This document shows, one piece after another, positions 43,870 through 53,928 of a DNA stretch of 61,646 nucleotides. The DNA lies in the NCBI GenBank assembly GCA_018056725.1, contig JAGPFF010000009.1:1-61646 (forward strand), read 5' to 3'. Below the pieces are notes generated by a model, which was not told where the DNA came from, did no database searches, and saw nothing but the letters and a program-made list of their open reading frames with translations. Both the position numbers and the translations under genes were made by a program. The DNA comes from Anaerolineaceae bacterium. GTDB taxonomy: Bacteria > Chloroflexota > Anaerolineae > Anaerolineales > Anaerolineaceae. Each line of letters opens with the position of its first letter. Positions within the stretch are counted from its first letter, which is position 1.

Positions 43870-45096
43870 ATGCCTAGATTTAATTTATCCGACACTTTTT
43901 CAGCCCTCAAGCATCCAAACTTCCGCCTGTGGTTCGGCGGACAGATCGTATCGCTGATTGGCACATGGATGCAATCTACCGCTCAGGGTTACCTGGTGTA
44001 TGAATTGACTGCTTCTCCCATCATGCTGGGCGTTGTTGGGTTCGCCAACGGCATTCCGGTATGGTTGTTCTCGCTTTACGCCGGGATTATTGCTGACCGC
44101 ATCTCCCGGAGGAAACTGCTCATCATCACCCAAGGCTCGATGATGCTGCTGGCATTAGCCCTTGCTTTGCTCACATTCAGCGGCAAGGTTCAAGCCTGGC
44201 ATGTGGTCATTATGGCGCTGCTTTTGGGAACTGCCAACGCGTTCGATGCCCCTGCCCGCCAATCTTTTGTCAGTGAAATGGTGACCAAGGAAGACCTTGC
44301 CAACGCCATCGCGCTGAATAGCACTGTGTTCAACCTGGGCATCGTAATTGGACCAACCATTGCTGCCCTGGTCTATGCCTGGTTTGGACCAGCCTGGTGC
44401 TTTACGATCAATGCCATTTCCTTCATCGCAGTCCTTTCTGCCCTTTTCATGATGCACCTTCCCCCTCGTGCTCCCGTGATCGCCACGGAAAAATCGGTCG
44501 TCCACGAGCTCACCACCGGAATGCGTTATGCATTCGGTGATGAGAATATCCGGGTGCTACTGATCATGCTCACGGCATGTTCCATGTTCGGTTTTGGTCT
44601 ATTGAACCTGATGCCAGCCTGGGCAACGCATGTTTTAGGGGGTGATGTGCGCACCAATGGGTTGCTCCTTTCAGCCCGCGGCGTGGGTTCGCTTTCCGGA
44701 GCGCTTATGATCGTCTCGATTGGGGGGCACGGCATCCGTGGCAATATCTAGTCTGTCGGCTCCGTGGTCATGCCGATCTCTTTAATTCTCTTTTCGCTCT
44801 TCCGCACCCTCCCTATATCGTTAATCATGCTGGTGGCGTTCGGCTGGAGTTTGATGTCTGTGGTCAACGTAACCAACGCTCTTATCCAGACCCATGTCCC
44901 CGATGAACTGCGTGGAAGGGTCATGGGGGTATATATCCTCTTATTCCAGGGCGGCACTCCCATCGGTGCCCTCCTTGCAGGCGGACTGGCAGGAAACATA
45001 AGCGAAGCCACAACGGTGCTGATCTTCGCCAGCATTATTCTGATCGTCGCCCTGACCATCCATCTTCGTCAACCTTCCATTCGAAAATACAATTAG
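43870..45096 (+). pseudogene. MFS (DHA3-like) transporter interrupted by an in-frame TAG
   Basis: An MFS frame of about 408 codons with a TAG at 44749-44751. Coding continues in the same frame on both sides (293 codons before, about 114 after), so no frameshift is involved. The first part has NFRLWFGGQIVSLIGTWMQ and the motif-A loop AGIIADRISRRKLL; the second has LIQTHVPDELRGRVMGVY, all typical of enterobactin-exporter-like DHA3 proteins. The amber follows RGNI at the loop before helix 8-9. It could be a recent nonsense mutation or a sequence error. Its family differs from the pair at 19-22 kb. Confidence 0.8.
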
Positions 45097-45192
45097 ACCC
45101 GCATTGGCACGAAAAGGGCTCCCCGGTCAAGTGAGATGGGCTCACAAACGCGGGGGCTGCAATTCTAAGATGGCTCTGTCGGAAATATCCGC

Positions 45193-45209
45193 GGCGCATT
45201 TATTGCGCC
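45193..45209. repeat. Small inverted repeat downstream of the MFS gene
   Basis: Stem GGCGCA / TGCGCC with a 5-base loop, not followed by a T tract. It may be a weak transcript end in the 209-base gap before msrP. Confidence 0.3.
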
Positions 45210-45269
45210 AGATTAAGCATTCTCGGTTTCCGATTCCAAAAGCAGCGCTTAATCTCCTCACTCCGTGAT

Positions 45270-45298
45270 TTGGATCATTTTTATCTTTATAGTATGAT
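45270..45298 (+). promoter_or_regulatory. Leaderless promoter for msrPQ
   Basis: TTGGAT (45270-45275), a 17-base spacer and TATGAT (45293-45298), with seven bases to the ATG at 45306. No ribosome-binding site can fit, so a leaderless mRNA is implied. Confidence 0.6.
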
Positions 45299-45305
45299 AA
45301 TAAAC

Positions 45306-46262
45306 ATGGGAATGGACCCGAATGCACCTCAAAAATCCGAAATCACCCCGGAAAAGCTCTTCCTTAACCGGCGTAAATTCATGAAGCTGGCTGCTCTCTT
45401 CGGCACAGCTTACGCGCTGGCAGCGTGCGGGATTGATAAAAATGAAATTCCGAATCCCTCCGCGCCGGATTCACCTACCGCCAGTCCTTTGCCTACCGCA
45501 GCCGAGGATAAACCCACCGCCTACGATAAAATCAGCGAATTTACCAACTTTTATGAATTTTCGGTAGATAAATATCAGCCAGCGAAGCTGGCACAAAACT
45601 TCAAGAGTTCTCCCTGGGCGATTGAATTGGGCGGTCTGGTGGAAAACCCTGGTACTATCGAAGCGCAGGATTTGATAAAAGAATATGGCGGTGAAGAACG
45701 GATTTATCGTTTTCGGTGCGTCGAAGGCTGGTCGATGGTCATCCCCTGGCTGGGTTTTTCGCTTAACCGGCTTCTTAGCGATTTGAAACCCAAACCGGAA
45801 GCCCGCTACGTGAAATTCACCACGCTTTTTGATCCGGATCAATTGCCGGGGCAAAAAGACCTCACTGGTTTTACCTGGCCATACGTGGAGGGGCTGAGAC
45901 TGGATGAAGCCCAAAATGAACTCGCACTGCTTGCCTGGGGAATTTATGGCAAAGAATTACCCCCTCAGAATGGTGCCCCGTTAAGATTGGTCATTCCATG
46001 GAAATATGGTTTTAAGAGCATCAAATCCATCGTCACTATCAAGCTGGTGGCTGAAAAACCCGCGACTTTTTGGAATACTGCCGCGCCACAGGAATACGGC
46101 TTCTACGCCAACGTGAACCCAAATGTCGACCACCCTCGTTGGTCGCAAGCCAATGAGACGCGGGTTGGCGAAAACGGCACCCGTCCCACATTAATGTTCA
46201 ACGGCTATGAAAAAGAAGTTGCCCATCTCTATGAAGGGATGGATCTCACCAGGGATTATTAA
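45306..46262 (+). CDS. msrP: Protein-methionine-sulfoxide reductase catalytic subunit MsrP
   Basis: About 318 residues, molybdopterin enzyme of the YedY/MsrP family. The N-terminus carries a twin-arginine signal, NRRKFMKLAALFGTAYALAA, followed by C, so a Tat-exported lipoprotein is possible. The molybdenum cysteine is in YRFRCVEGWSM. The C-terminal region (NVNPNVDHPRWSQANE) is typical. It repairs oxidised methionines outside the cytoplasm with electrons from MsrQ. The upstream codons back to 45270 are part of the promoter, so ATG 45306 (or 45312) is the start. Confidence 0.93.
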   Translation: MGMDPNAPQKSEITPEKLFLNRRKFMKLAALFGTAYALAACGIDKNEIPNPSAPDSPTASPLPTAAEDKPTAYDKISEFTNFYEFSVDKYQPAKLAQNFKSSPWAIELGGLVENPGTIEAQDLIKEYGGEERIYRFRCVEGWSMVIPWLGFSLNRLLSDLKPKPEARYVKFTTLFDPDQLPGQKDLTGFTWPYVEGLRLDEAQNELALLAWGIYGKELPPQNGAPLRLVIPWKYGFKSIKSIVTIKLVAEKPATFWNTAAPQEYGFYANVNPNVDHPRWSQANETRVGENGTRPTLMFNGYEKEVAHLYEGMDLTRDY

Positions 46263-46267
46263 TTTCT

Positions 46268-46894
46268 TTGAAAACTCGAACAAGCCTTCTGCCACGCATC
46301 ATTAATGGCGTTTCGATCGCTATTTTTCTCTGCCTGATTTCCGCATTTCTATTGAACGGCTTGGGAGATGCCCCCATCCGCGCCTTGCAGTTATGGAGCG
46401 GTCGCATCGCCTTCTTTTTTCTGCTTGCCTCGTTGACCATCACCCCGCTCCGTTTGGTTACCGGCTTTTCGATTATTATCCCCTTACGTAAAACATTCGG
46501 GCTTAACGCCTTCTATTATGCCTTTTTTCATCTGATTGTTTTCCTGGTTTTGAATTACCGGTTGAAATGGGTGGCGATTGTTGATGCCTTCGCTGATCAG
46601 CGGTTTATCCTCCCTGGAGCGGTTGCCTTTTTAATTCTGCTGGTGCTGGCGATCACCACCATCAACCCGGTGAAACGGGCGGTGAAAAAAATCTGGCGTA
46701 AAATTCATCTGTGGGTTTACCCGGCGAATGTTCTGGTGCTGCTGCATTACACCTGGATCGACAACGGAACCTTTCCGCCACACGAGAAACCCAAAGTGCT
46801 GCCCCTCCTGCTCGCTTTTTACCTTGCCCTGCTCTTTGTCCTGCGTCTTCAAATAGTGAAGATGCCCATCATTCGCTGGCGGCAACGTCGCTAA
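46268..46894 (+). CDS. msrQ: Heme-binding membrane subunit MsrQ
   Basis: 208 residues from a TTG start, with six predicted membrane helices of the ferric-reductase-like (YedZ) family. Candidate heme histidines lie in FYYAFFHLIVF, KIHLWVYPANVLVLLHYTW. It passes electrons from the quinone pool or flavin to MsrP. It begins five bases after msrP. The ribosome-binding site is weak, which suggests coupling to the upstream gene. Confidence 0.9.
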   Translation: MKTRTSLLPRIINGVSIAIFLCLISAFLLNGLGDAPIRALQLWSGRIAFFFLLASLTITPLRLVTGFSIIIPLRKTFGLNAFYYAFFHLIVFLVLNYRLKWVAIVDAFADQRFILPGAVAFLILLVLAITTINPVKRAVKKIWRKIHLWVYPANVLVLLHYTWIDNGTFPPHEKPKVLPLLLAFYLALLFVLRLQIVKMPIIRWRQRR

Positions 46895-47102
46895 ACCTAA
46901 AAAGCCTCCGGCAACTCGAGGTCACAACTTCCAGTGATCCTGGCTCCTGCGGATACCAGGAAATTCAACCACCTGAAGAGACTCTTTCCAATTTTTTAGT
47001 AGAGCGTTTCGCAAAAGGCGCCCCTTCATCGCCTGTCGAATAGAGATGCTAAACAGCGCGGGGCTGCATAAGGATTGATAAAATAAAAACGAATTATCAG
47101 CA

Positions 47103-47108
47103 TATAAT
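47103..47108 (+). promoter_or_regulatory. Possible -10 box for the second glycan cluster
   Basis: Perfect TATAAT about 31 bases before the first possible start at 47139. The nearest -35-like TTGATA is 22 bases upstream, which is too far. The 244-base gap before it holds no other clear element. Confidence 0.3.
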
Positions 47109-47138
47109 CAATTTACCTATCGATCACCTGATTCCTGT

Positions 47139-49025
47139 TTGTCCATTTTGTTGCGGGATATGTTGTCCAAGATGAACTCTGTTCAAAACTATTTCAAAGT
47201 GCTCAAAGCAAATGGCGTCCAGGCGGCTTACGCAGCTGCCCATAAACATTTATTCAACCGGGCACTTAATCCCCTTCTCAATAAAATTCGCCGGCAGGTG
47301 CGAAAAAAGAAGACTTTGCTGTTTCACCGGTGGATCCGGAACAATGAACCAAATGTGGTCGATCTTGACCTTCAAAAGCAGCGGGCGCAATTGCTGCCTT
47401 CTCAACCGTTAATCAGCCTGCTCATTCCAGTCTACAACCCACCCGTTCACATCCTGGCAAAAACGCTGGATTCCGTCGCCGGGCAAACTTATTCAAATTT
47501 TGAATGCTGCATTGCCAATGGGGATCCTTCCAACATGGATGTGAAAAGCCTGCTGGACGCACGTTCAAAAGCAGACCCAAGGTTCAAAGTCCTCCATTTG
47601 GAGAGCAACCGGGGAATTGCCGGCAACACCAATGCTGCAGCCCAGATCGCCAGCGGAACCTACGTCGGCTTCCTCGATCATGATGACTTGCTCGCTCCTT
47701 TTGCTCTTTTTGAAGTTGCTTTGAGCTTGTGGCTGGATCCAACGATTGATCTCATTTTCTCAGATGAGGATGTCATCGATCAGAGAGGGAAACGCTTTGA
47801 CCCTTTCTTCAAACCCGGCTTCAGCCCCGATTTGATGCGCAGTATGAACTATATGTGCCACTTCCTGGTAGTGAAGCGCAGCCTCGCAGAAAACATTGGC
47901 TGGCTTCGTGAAGGATACGATGGCGCACAGGATTTTGATTTCATCCTGCGTGCAGCTGAACTTGCTCAAAAAATCCACCGCGTTCCAAAGATCCTGTATC
48001 ACTGGCGATCAAGCGAGGGTTCCACCGCGGATAATTTCTTTGCCAAGCCGTATGCCAGTGCTTCAGGGATACGCGCCTTGCAGGATCATCTTCACCGCAC
48101 AAACAAAGAGGGAGTGGTCAGCGCGAATTACATGCCCACCTGGTACCGGGTTGACTATGCTCTTACCCAGACCCCTTTAATTTCCATCATCGTCCCCAAC
48201 CACAACCATGCCAGTGATTTGCGTGTCCTTGTCAATTCCATCTATTCAAAATCGACTTACCAGAATTTTGAGATTCTGATCATGGAAAACAACAGCCTGG
48301 ATCGGGAGGTTTTTGATCTGTATCAAGAATTGCAGGCGGCAGATCACCGGAACCGGCTGATTGAATGGAACCACCCGTTCAATTATTCCATGATTAATAA
48401 TGATGCTGTGAATTCCGCAAAAGGTGATGTTCTTTTGTTTCTGAATAATGACATTGAAATCATCACCCCTGACTGGCTGGAGCAGATGCTGATGTTTGCC
48501 ATCCGTCCGGATACGGGCACCGTTGGAGCAAAATTACTCTACCCAAACCAAACCATTCAGCATGCGGGCATCACGGTGGGCATAGGCGGGGTGGCAGGGC
48601 ATGGACACAAGGGGTACTACCGTGACCGATCTGGTTACAATGGACTGCTTAAGCAGGTTCGCAATACTGCCGCCAACACTGCCGCCTGCTTGATGGTGCG
48701 CAAAGAAGTATTTCTCTCCGCCGGTGGTTTTGACCCGAATTATGTGCTGGCTTTTGGCGATGTGGACTTTTGCCTGAGACTGCTGGAAAAAGGATATCTG
48801 AACGTCTGGACACCTTTCGCCGAACTTTATCATCATGAATCCAGCACCAGAGGATATGAAAGGACAGCCCAACAACGCGCCCGTTTCAGCAACGAAATCT
48901 TTTACTTTCAACAACGCTGGAAATATTTCCTTTCCGATGGTGACCCGTATTACAACCCGAACCTGACGCTCAAAGATGAGAGCTTTGACATTGATCCGAG
49001 AGCCTCTCAGCGCTGGGAACCTTAG
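47139..49025 (+). CDS. Two-domain GT2 glycosyltransferase
   Basis: Up to 628 residues; the start is unclear (TTG 47139, ATG 47160 or ATG 47172). After a basic N-terminal region of ~85 residues come two GT2 modules. The first has LISLLIPVYNPPVHILAKTL and FLDHDD; the second has LISIIVPNHNHASDLRVLVN and LNNDIE. Both DxD-type sites look intact, so one chain may add two sugars, as in polymerising or rhamnan-type enzymes. The C-terminus includes the GGFDPNYVLAFGDVDFCLRL motif. It is probably cytosolic or membrane-associated. The dTDP-rhamnose operon nearby suggests rhamnose as one donor. Confidence 0.88.
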   Translation: MSILLRDMLSKMNSVQNYFKVLKANGVQAAYAAAHKHLFNRALNPLLNKIRRQVRKKKTLLFHRWIRNNEPNVVDLDLQKQRAQLLPSQPLISLLIPVYNPPVHILAKTLDSVAGQTYSNFECCIANGDPSNMDVKSLLDARSKADPRFKVLHLESNRGIAGNTNAAAQIASGTYVGFLDHDDLLAPFALFEVALSLWLDPTIDLIFSDEDVIDQRGKRFDPFFKPGFSPDLMRSMNYMCHFLVVKRSLAENIGWLREGYDGAQDFDFILRAAELAQKIHRVPKILYHWRSSEGSTADNFFAKPYASASGIRALQDHLHRTNKEGVVSANYMPTWYRVDYALTQTPLISIIVPNHNHASDLRVLVNSIYSKSTYQNFEILIMENNSLDREVFDLYQELQAADHRNRLIEWNHPFNYSMINNDAVNSAKGDVLLFLNNDIEIITPDWLEQMLMFAIRPDTGTVGAKLLYPNQTIQHAGITVGIGGVAGHGHKGYYRDRSGYNGLLKQVRNTAANTAACLMVRKEVFLSAGGFDPNYVLAFGDVDFCLRLLEKGYLNVWTPFAELYHHESSTRGYERTAQQRARFSNEIFYFQQRWKYFLSDGDPYYNPNLTLKDESFDIDPRASQRWEP

Positions 49026-49269
49026 AGAAGACAAAATCCCGTCAATATTTTTGCCAGAAGACCCGGGCATTTCGCTGAGGTCGTTTTCTTGCTTTCCTAT
49101 CTTCGTGGCGCCAGTTTGGCGGAAAACAGGTTTGTCCTGCTGCCTTTTATGTTCTCCACAATTGATTTCTTCTGACGGGTGAAGCTTCAATCTGCATTTA
49201 TGGCTGGGGGAAGGTTCTCGATTATAATTTTCCTGACGTCCAATCCTGTCCAGGTGATCCAGCAAAAAG

Positions 49270-51786
49270 ATGAATTTGCATCCGCAGTTCCCCATTAAGC
49301 GAGTCGACCTCATTCTTTTTGGCATCCTTGGTTTCGCTGAATCTGCAGCGGTAACGATCTTCTTAGCGTTACAGAGCAAATCATTTACCGGTTTCTTCCT
49401 TTTTGGTGCCACTTTAAAAGGATTTGTTGAACTTACACTCCTGGCGCTGATGACCCTTTTGTATCTGGTCCTCATCCTGGAGACCTTTTTTAACTGGTCA
49501 GGAGTTCTTACATTTTTTCAGAAAAATATCCACACCCTCACCCGCTGGTTGTTGATTCTCTTGATCCTCGGTTTGCTCCTTGGTTGGGCAGCTGCCACGA
49601 TCCCTCCCGATTTCTTCGGTAGATTCTCGGCTTATTATCAGTGGCTGCGCCCGGCAGGGCTGGTTTCTGGGTTGTTTTCTCTCCAGGGAGGAATACTGTA
49701 CCTGTTTCGATCGATTGACGCCAGGCGAAACCTTTGCGAACTTTCTCAGCATGTGAACCTCAAGATATTTTTTCTTACCTTGGGATTAAGCGTGCTGGGG
49801 TTCCTTTTAATTTACAAAAGTGGTTTTGGCGTGGTGGCGGATCTGCCCCTGTGGAATGTCCCCGGGGTGCCGATCAGTGGGATGCAAATGGCGATCGTTT
49901 CACTGGGGTTTCTTGCCTTTTACTTGCTCGAAACCTTTTCAGCTCGTTTCCGCGTATTCGTTTCAAGCCCTGCCGCGCGGTGGGTTCTGGCAGGAGGCAT
50001 CTTTCTGGGCGCAGTGCTCGTCTGGGGGCTGACTCCTCTTCGGGGAGACAGCCTTGCCGTCGAGACATCGATCGCGAACCCTCAGCCCTACCCCCTGCGG
50101 GATGCCCGGGTTCACGACCTGGGGGCAATTTCGATCCTCTTTGGTGAGGGGATAAATTTCAGCGCCTATACCGATAAGCCTTTTTTTATGGTGATTTTGG
50201 CTTTTTTTCACCTGATCACCGGGTACGACTACCAGCTTCTCCAATGGGTTCAAATTATCGTCCTTGCCCTCCTGCCAGTTCTCGCCAGCCAGCTCGGTAA
50301 ACACTTTCATTCATCTCTTTTCGGCATTGTTTTTGCCTCGCTGACAATTCTTCAACAGCGCAATGCCATCGTGTTATCACGCATGATTTCATCCGTTAAT
50401 GTCAAGATTCTGGTAACTGAGACTTTTGTGTTTCTCGGCATTCTTTTTCTCGTCCTGCTTCTCTTCAAGTGGAATGACCAGAATGATAAACAGATCCTCT
50501 TAATCTCTGGCGGACTCGTGGGCTGTCTGTCGCTGATCAGGCTAAACCCATTAATTTTTGTCCCCTTTATCAGCCTCGTGATCCTCATCCACTATTGGAA
50601 GAAGAAAAAAATCCTCCTCTCGCGGCTGGCGCTGTTTTTGTTGGGGTTCGCTATTCTCTTCACCCCCTGGGTGATCAGTGGGACAAACGCCGAAGGTCAA
50701 CCCTTTCTCCTCATCAAGATTCAGGATATTCTCGAAACACGCATCTCCCCCCAGTTGAATTCTAGTATCCCGGCAGGTGTTTCTACCCCTGCTTCCGGTT
50801 CACCAACCAAGCCAGGAAAAATCGCTGAAAAACCTGTTCAACTTGCAGACTTTAGCGAAATTTCTCCCTTCAGTGAGACGGTACCCGGCGTAAACGCCTC
50901 CCAGGGGTTGCCACAATATGGTCAATTGTTCGCCAATCATTTTGTGCACAATATCTTCGCATCCCTGCTACCCCTGCCGGATGTACTCAGCCGCAAAGGG
51001 ATCAGCGCCCTGGCAGAGCGGGACTACTGGAATGAAACCCGGATTTGGGATGGCACTCTTTCTGGTGGATTGATTCGCTTCATCCTCCTCAACCTGGCAT
51101 TGATCTCGCTTGGGATCGCCTTTAGCTGGAAAAAATACCGGTGGTGGGGCTTGATTCCGTTGGGATTCTTTTTTGTTTATGATCTTGCAATCAGCCTTTC
51201 CCTTACCTCAGGCGGGCGGTATATCGTTCCTATCATTTGGATCGTATTTTTCTATTATGCGCTGGGGCTTGTCTTCCTTCTCGAAAGAATCGTCCGATTG
51301 CTGGCTCCTCGCGGTTCCATAAATAGACAGCCAGTGATGGGTGAGCAAAAACCGTATCGGGCAGTAAAAATGTGGCCACTGCTCATTCCGCTGATCCTCA
51401 CCGCCTCCTTCATTCCCATCGCAAATCAGCTACTGCCAGCAGTGATCAGGCAATCTCCATTAGAAAATGCTGCCGAGCTCTTTGCTCTAAAAGGACCCAT
51501 AAAAAAGGCGGACGCCCGCTACCAAACCGGAGTTATTCTCTATCCCACTTACAAATCAGGTGAAGGCAGGCTATCCTTTGCTTTCTGCCGGCAGGATAAA
51601 GTCCGTGACGTGCAGCTTGACCTCTTCCCGAAAGCAGGCTCCATGGTCACCATCACGACCCGCCTGAGGGATGGCGAACCCGTCCTGCTCGAGATGGATG
51701 AGGAGAAAACTCCAACCAGGTTGTTCATCCTGCGCGATGACACACTGGTGGAGTATTGGTCTGTGGAGGACGCCTCCAATCGATAA
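49270..51786 (+). CDS. Large GT-C-like membrane protein
   Basis: 838 residues with at least twelve predicted membrane helices and a long hydrophilic segment near 505-560 rich in Pro and Ser. The layout (helices, extracytoplasmic loop with LRDARVHDLGAISILFGEG at about 280) resembles GT-C transferases that use polyprenyl-phosphate sugars, but I see no diagnostic motif. The C-terminal ~110 residues are soluble and strand-rich. The genes on either side are glycosyltransferases. A 244-base gap precedes it with only a TATAAT at 49223-49228. Confidence 0.6.
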   Translation: MNLHPQFPIKRVDLILFGILGFAESAAVTIFLALQSKSFTGFFLFGATLKGFVELTLLALMTLLYLVLILETFFNWSGVLTFFQKNIHTLTRWLLILLILGLLLGWAAATIPPDFFGRFSAYYQWLRPAGLVSGLFSLQGGILYLFRSIDARRNLCELSQHVNLKIFFLTLGLSVLGFLLIYKSGFGVVADLPLWNVPGVPISGMQMAIVSLGFLAFYLLETFSARFRVFVSSPAARWVLAGGIFLGAVLVWGLTPLRGDSLAVETSIANPQPYPLRDARVHDLGAISILFGEGINFSAYTDKPFFMVILAFFHLITGYDYQLLQWVQIIVLALLPVLASQLGKHFHSSLFGIVFASLTILQQRNAIVLSRMISSVNVKILVTETFVFLGILFLVLLLFKWNDQNDKQILLISGGLVGCLSLIRLNPLIFVPFISLVILIHYWKKKKILLSRLALFLLGFAILFTPWVISGTNAEGQPFLLIKIQDILETRISPQLNSSIPAGVSTPASGSPTKPGKIAEKPVQLADFSEISPFSETVPGVNASQGLPQYGQLFANHFVHNIFASLLPLPDVLSRKGISALAERDYWNETRIWDGTLSGGLIRFILLNLALISLGIAFSWKKYRWWGLIPLGFFFVYDLAISLSLTSGGRYIVPIIWIVFFYYALGLVFLLERIVRLLAPRGSINRQPVMGEQKPYRAVKMWPLLIPLILTASFIPIANQLLPAVIRQSPLENAAELFALKGPIKKADARYQTGVILYPTYKSGEGRLSFAFCRQDKVRDVQLDLFPKAGSMVTITTRLRDGEPVLLEMDEEKTPTRLFILRDDTLVEYWSVEDASNR

Positions 51787-51846
51787 ATCATGAATAGTGT
51801 GATACAGTATTAATCATTGGAAATCAGGGCTTAAAAATCAGGGTTC

Positions 51847-53847
51847 ATGGCTATGATACGAAATATTTTAGACCGCTGGATGATCAAGAGAAGCCATTTA
51901 TTCGATCGATTTTATTATCTTTCGAACTATCCTGATGTCCTTAAGGAAGGCATTGATCCAATCAAACATTACCTGATCCACGGCGCCCAGGAAGGAAGAA
52001 ACCCGAGTCCATCTTTTAATACTCTGGCTTATTACCGCCTGCACCCCGAATTGATGGGGCAGAAAATCAATCCGTTGGTTCATTACATCCGGCATGGTGC
52101 CAGGGAGAAACTTCCCGGGGGAACAGCGAATTTTTCTACACGAGTTGCCAAGGATAATGATCCGCTAAAAGGCAATCGAATCACGTTTGAAGATATTCTC
52201 AGCCGCTTGTTATTGACTGACCAGAAACTGTATTTTCCTTATGATGAAGATGAAGAGTCGGCGATCGGCGCCATGGAATCCTTGCGGGTCTCGCTAACCC
52301 GAAAGTATCTGCCACTGCCACAAAATCATCGGGTCTCCATCATCATGCCAACCTATAACCGGGCAAACGTGATCCTTAGTGCCATCGAAAGCATCATCCG
52401 GCAGCGTTACGCCAACTGGGAATTACTCATCGTGGATGATGCCAGCACGGATGATACGGAAAAAGTTGTCCGATCCATCTCCGATGAGCGAATCCGATAT
52501 TTCAGGAGCGAAGAAAATTTAGGCGCAGCTGGCGCGAGAAATATTGCGCTTGAGGAAACCCGGGGGGAATTCATTTGCTATCTGGATAGTGATAATCAGA
52601 TGCACCCGGATTTCTTGCTTATCATGGTGAACGAACTGCTCAACCGCCCAAATTTTGATGTCATCTACTGCGCGCAAAGACTTTACAACATAGAAGCTGG
52701 TGATCAGCATCAGAACGGAATTCGTTTTTCGGTTTTTCACCGTCCCACGCTCGAAAATCACAATTACATTGATACCGGGGTGATCTTCCATCGGGCACAA
52801 TTGGAACAACCCGTGCGTTTCACCTCTTCACTGCGCAGACTGGCGGATTGGGACTTTATCCTGCAATTAACCCGCCACAAGCCCGCTTATGGAATTGCCT
52901 GCATCCTTTCTGACTATTTCAGTAAAAATGTTTCCAACCAAGCCACCTTCACCGTTGACCATGAACAGCCAATTGCCCAGATCGATTCCATGCACTTCAC
53001 CCGGCAAGATACCCTAATCAAACCCTCTTTTGCACCTTTCGGCTATCAGAAATTTTACTGCCAGGATTTAGAGATTCATGAGTACGAGAAAAGTCCTGTT
53101 TCAATTGTTATCCCCAGTTACGAGTGCCTGGACTACTTAAAAATCTGTTTGTGGTCAATTAAAACCTATACCCAGTCCATTCCGTACGAGGTCATCATTG
53201 TTGATAATGACTCAAGCTCGGAGGTTAAGCAATATCTTCATTCCGTCGATGGCAAAGACGCGATCAAAGTCATCTATAACTCCCAAAATAGCGGGTTTAC
53301 CCATGCCGTAAATCAGGGGATTGCCGTCAGCAAATTTGAAAATGACATCCTTGTTCTCAATAACGATGTGCTGGTGACAAAGAATTGGCTGGAGGCTTTG
53401 CAGGAGGTTAAATTTCTCTATCCGGAGGTTGGCGTCATTGTTCCCTCGCAGGTGGTCTTGCCAGGCGAAGCCAGCATGTTCTTCCACCGACCGCGCTGTG
53501 TGGTTACCAGAGAATTGGACATCAACATCTCCATGCATCATTGGAATATTCTTGATCCAATCTTTGATCCAGCCAATGGATTTATGGAATTATCTTTTGC
53601 TCCATTTTTTTGTGCCTACCTTCCCCGTACCACCCTCCGTATGTTTGGGGAATTGGATGATGAAAATGGACTTCATCATTATTCAGATCGGTTTTACTGT
53701 AATCTCTTAAGGGAGCATCTACAGAGAAAAACCATTTATACGCCCAAATCCAAGGTTTATCATTTTGTGCAACGCGCCACCACCCAGCTCTCCGAATCCG
53801 ACCGCCTGGAATACAGTTTTTTGCTCGAAAAGAAATGGAATCGCTGA
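51847..53847 (+). CDS. Two-domain GT2 glycosyltransferase with N-terminal YPDV-type repeats
   Basis: 666 residues. The N-terminus has two copies of a short helical repeat (FYYLSNYPDVLKEGIDPIKH then YYRLHPELMGQKINPLVHY, each with an HY..HGA or similar end) found in some rhamnan and capsule enzymes. GT2 module one: VSIIMPTYNRANVILSAIES, DDASTDDT, CYLDSDN. Module two: SIVIPSYECLDYLKICLWS, VDNDSS, VLNNDV. Both look catalytically complete. It lies 60 bases after the GT-C-like gene and 81 bases before the next glycosyltransferase. Confidence 0.88.
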   Translation: MAMIRNILDRWMIKRSHLFDRFYYLSNYPDVLKEGIDPIKHYLIHGAQEGRNPSPSFNTLAYYRLHPELMGQKINPLVHYIRHGAREKLPGGTANFSTRVAKDNDPLKGNRITFEDILSRLLLTDQKLYFPYDEDEESAIGAMESLRVSLTRKYLPLPQNHRVSIIMPTYNRANVILSAIESIIRQRYANWELLIVDDASTDDTEKVVRSISDERIRYFRSEENLGAAGARNIALEETRGEFICYLDSDNQMHPDFLLIMVNELLNRPNFDVIYCAQRLYNIEAGDQHQNGIRFSVFHRPTLENHNYIDTGVIFHRAQLEQPVRFTSSLRRLADWDFILQLTRHKPAYGIACILSDYFSKNVSNQATFTVDHEQPIAQIDSMHFTRQDTLIKPSFAPFGYQKFYCQDLEIHEYEKSPVSIVIPSYECLDYLKICLWSIKTYTQSIPYEVIIVDNDSSSEVKQYLHSVDGKDAIKVIYNSQNSGFTHAVNQGIAVSKFENDILVLNNDVLVTKNWLEALQEVKFLYPEVGVIVPSQVVLPGEASMFFHRPRCVVTRELDINISMHHWNILDPIFDPANGFMELSFAPFFCAYLPRTTLRMFGELDDENGLHHYSDRFYCNLLREHLQRKTIYTPKSKVYHFVQRATTQLSESDRLEYSFLLEKKWNR

Positions 53848-53928
53848 TGAAAGGGTAGTTTGGATGGGGGTTTCAATGCCTTTCCATTGACTATCCACCT
53901 CCTCATCCAGCAGAGAAACGTTATCTTC

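Noticed and set aside
20660..45096. Reassignment of TAG to an amino acid, suggested by two interrupted MFS genes
   Set aside because: TAG ends kbl, the TPR gene, mscL, dnaB and the BFN nuclease gene at normal C-termini, so it is a working stop codon here.
46711..47043. A 110-codon frame overlapping the end of msrQ
   Set aside because: It is out of frame with msrQ, which has clear membrane helices, and the frame has no coding character of its own.
48534..49475. A long open frame (313 codons) on the minus strand
   Set aside because: It lies opposite the two-domain glycosyltransferase and the following gap, and its translation has no recognisable domain. It is an antisense shadow.
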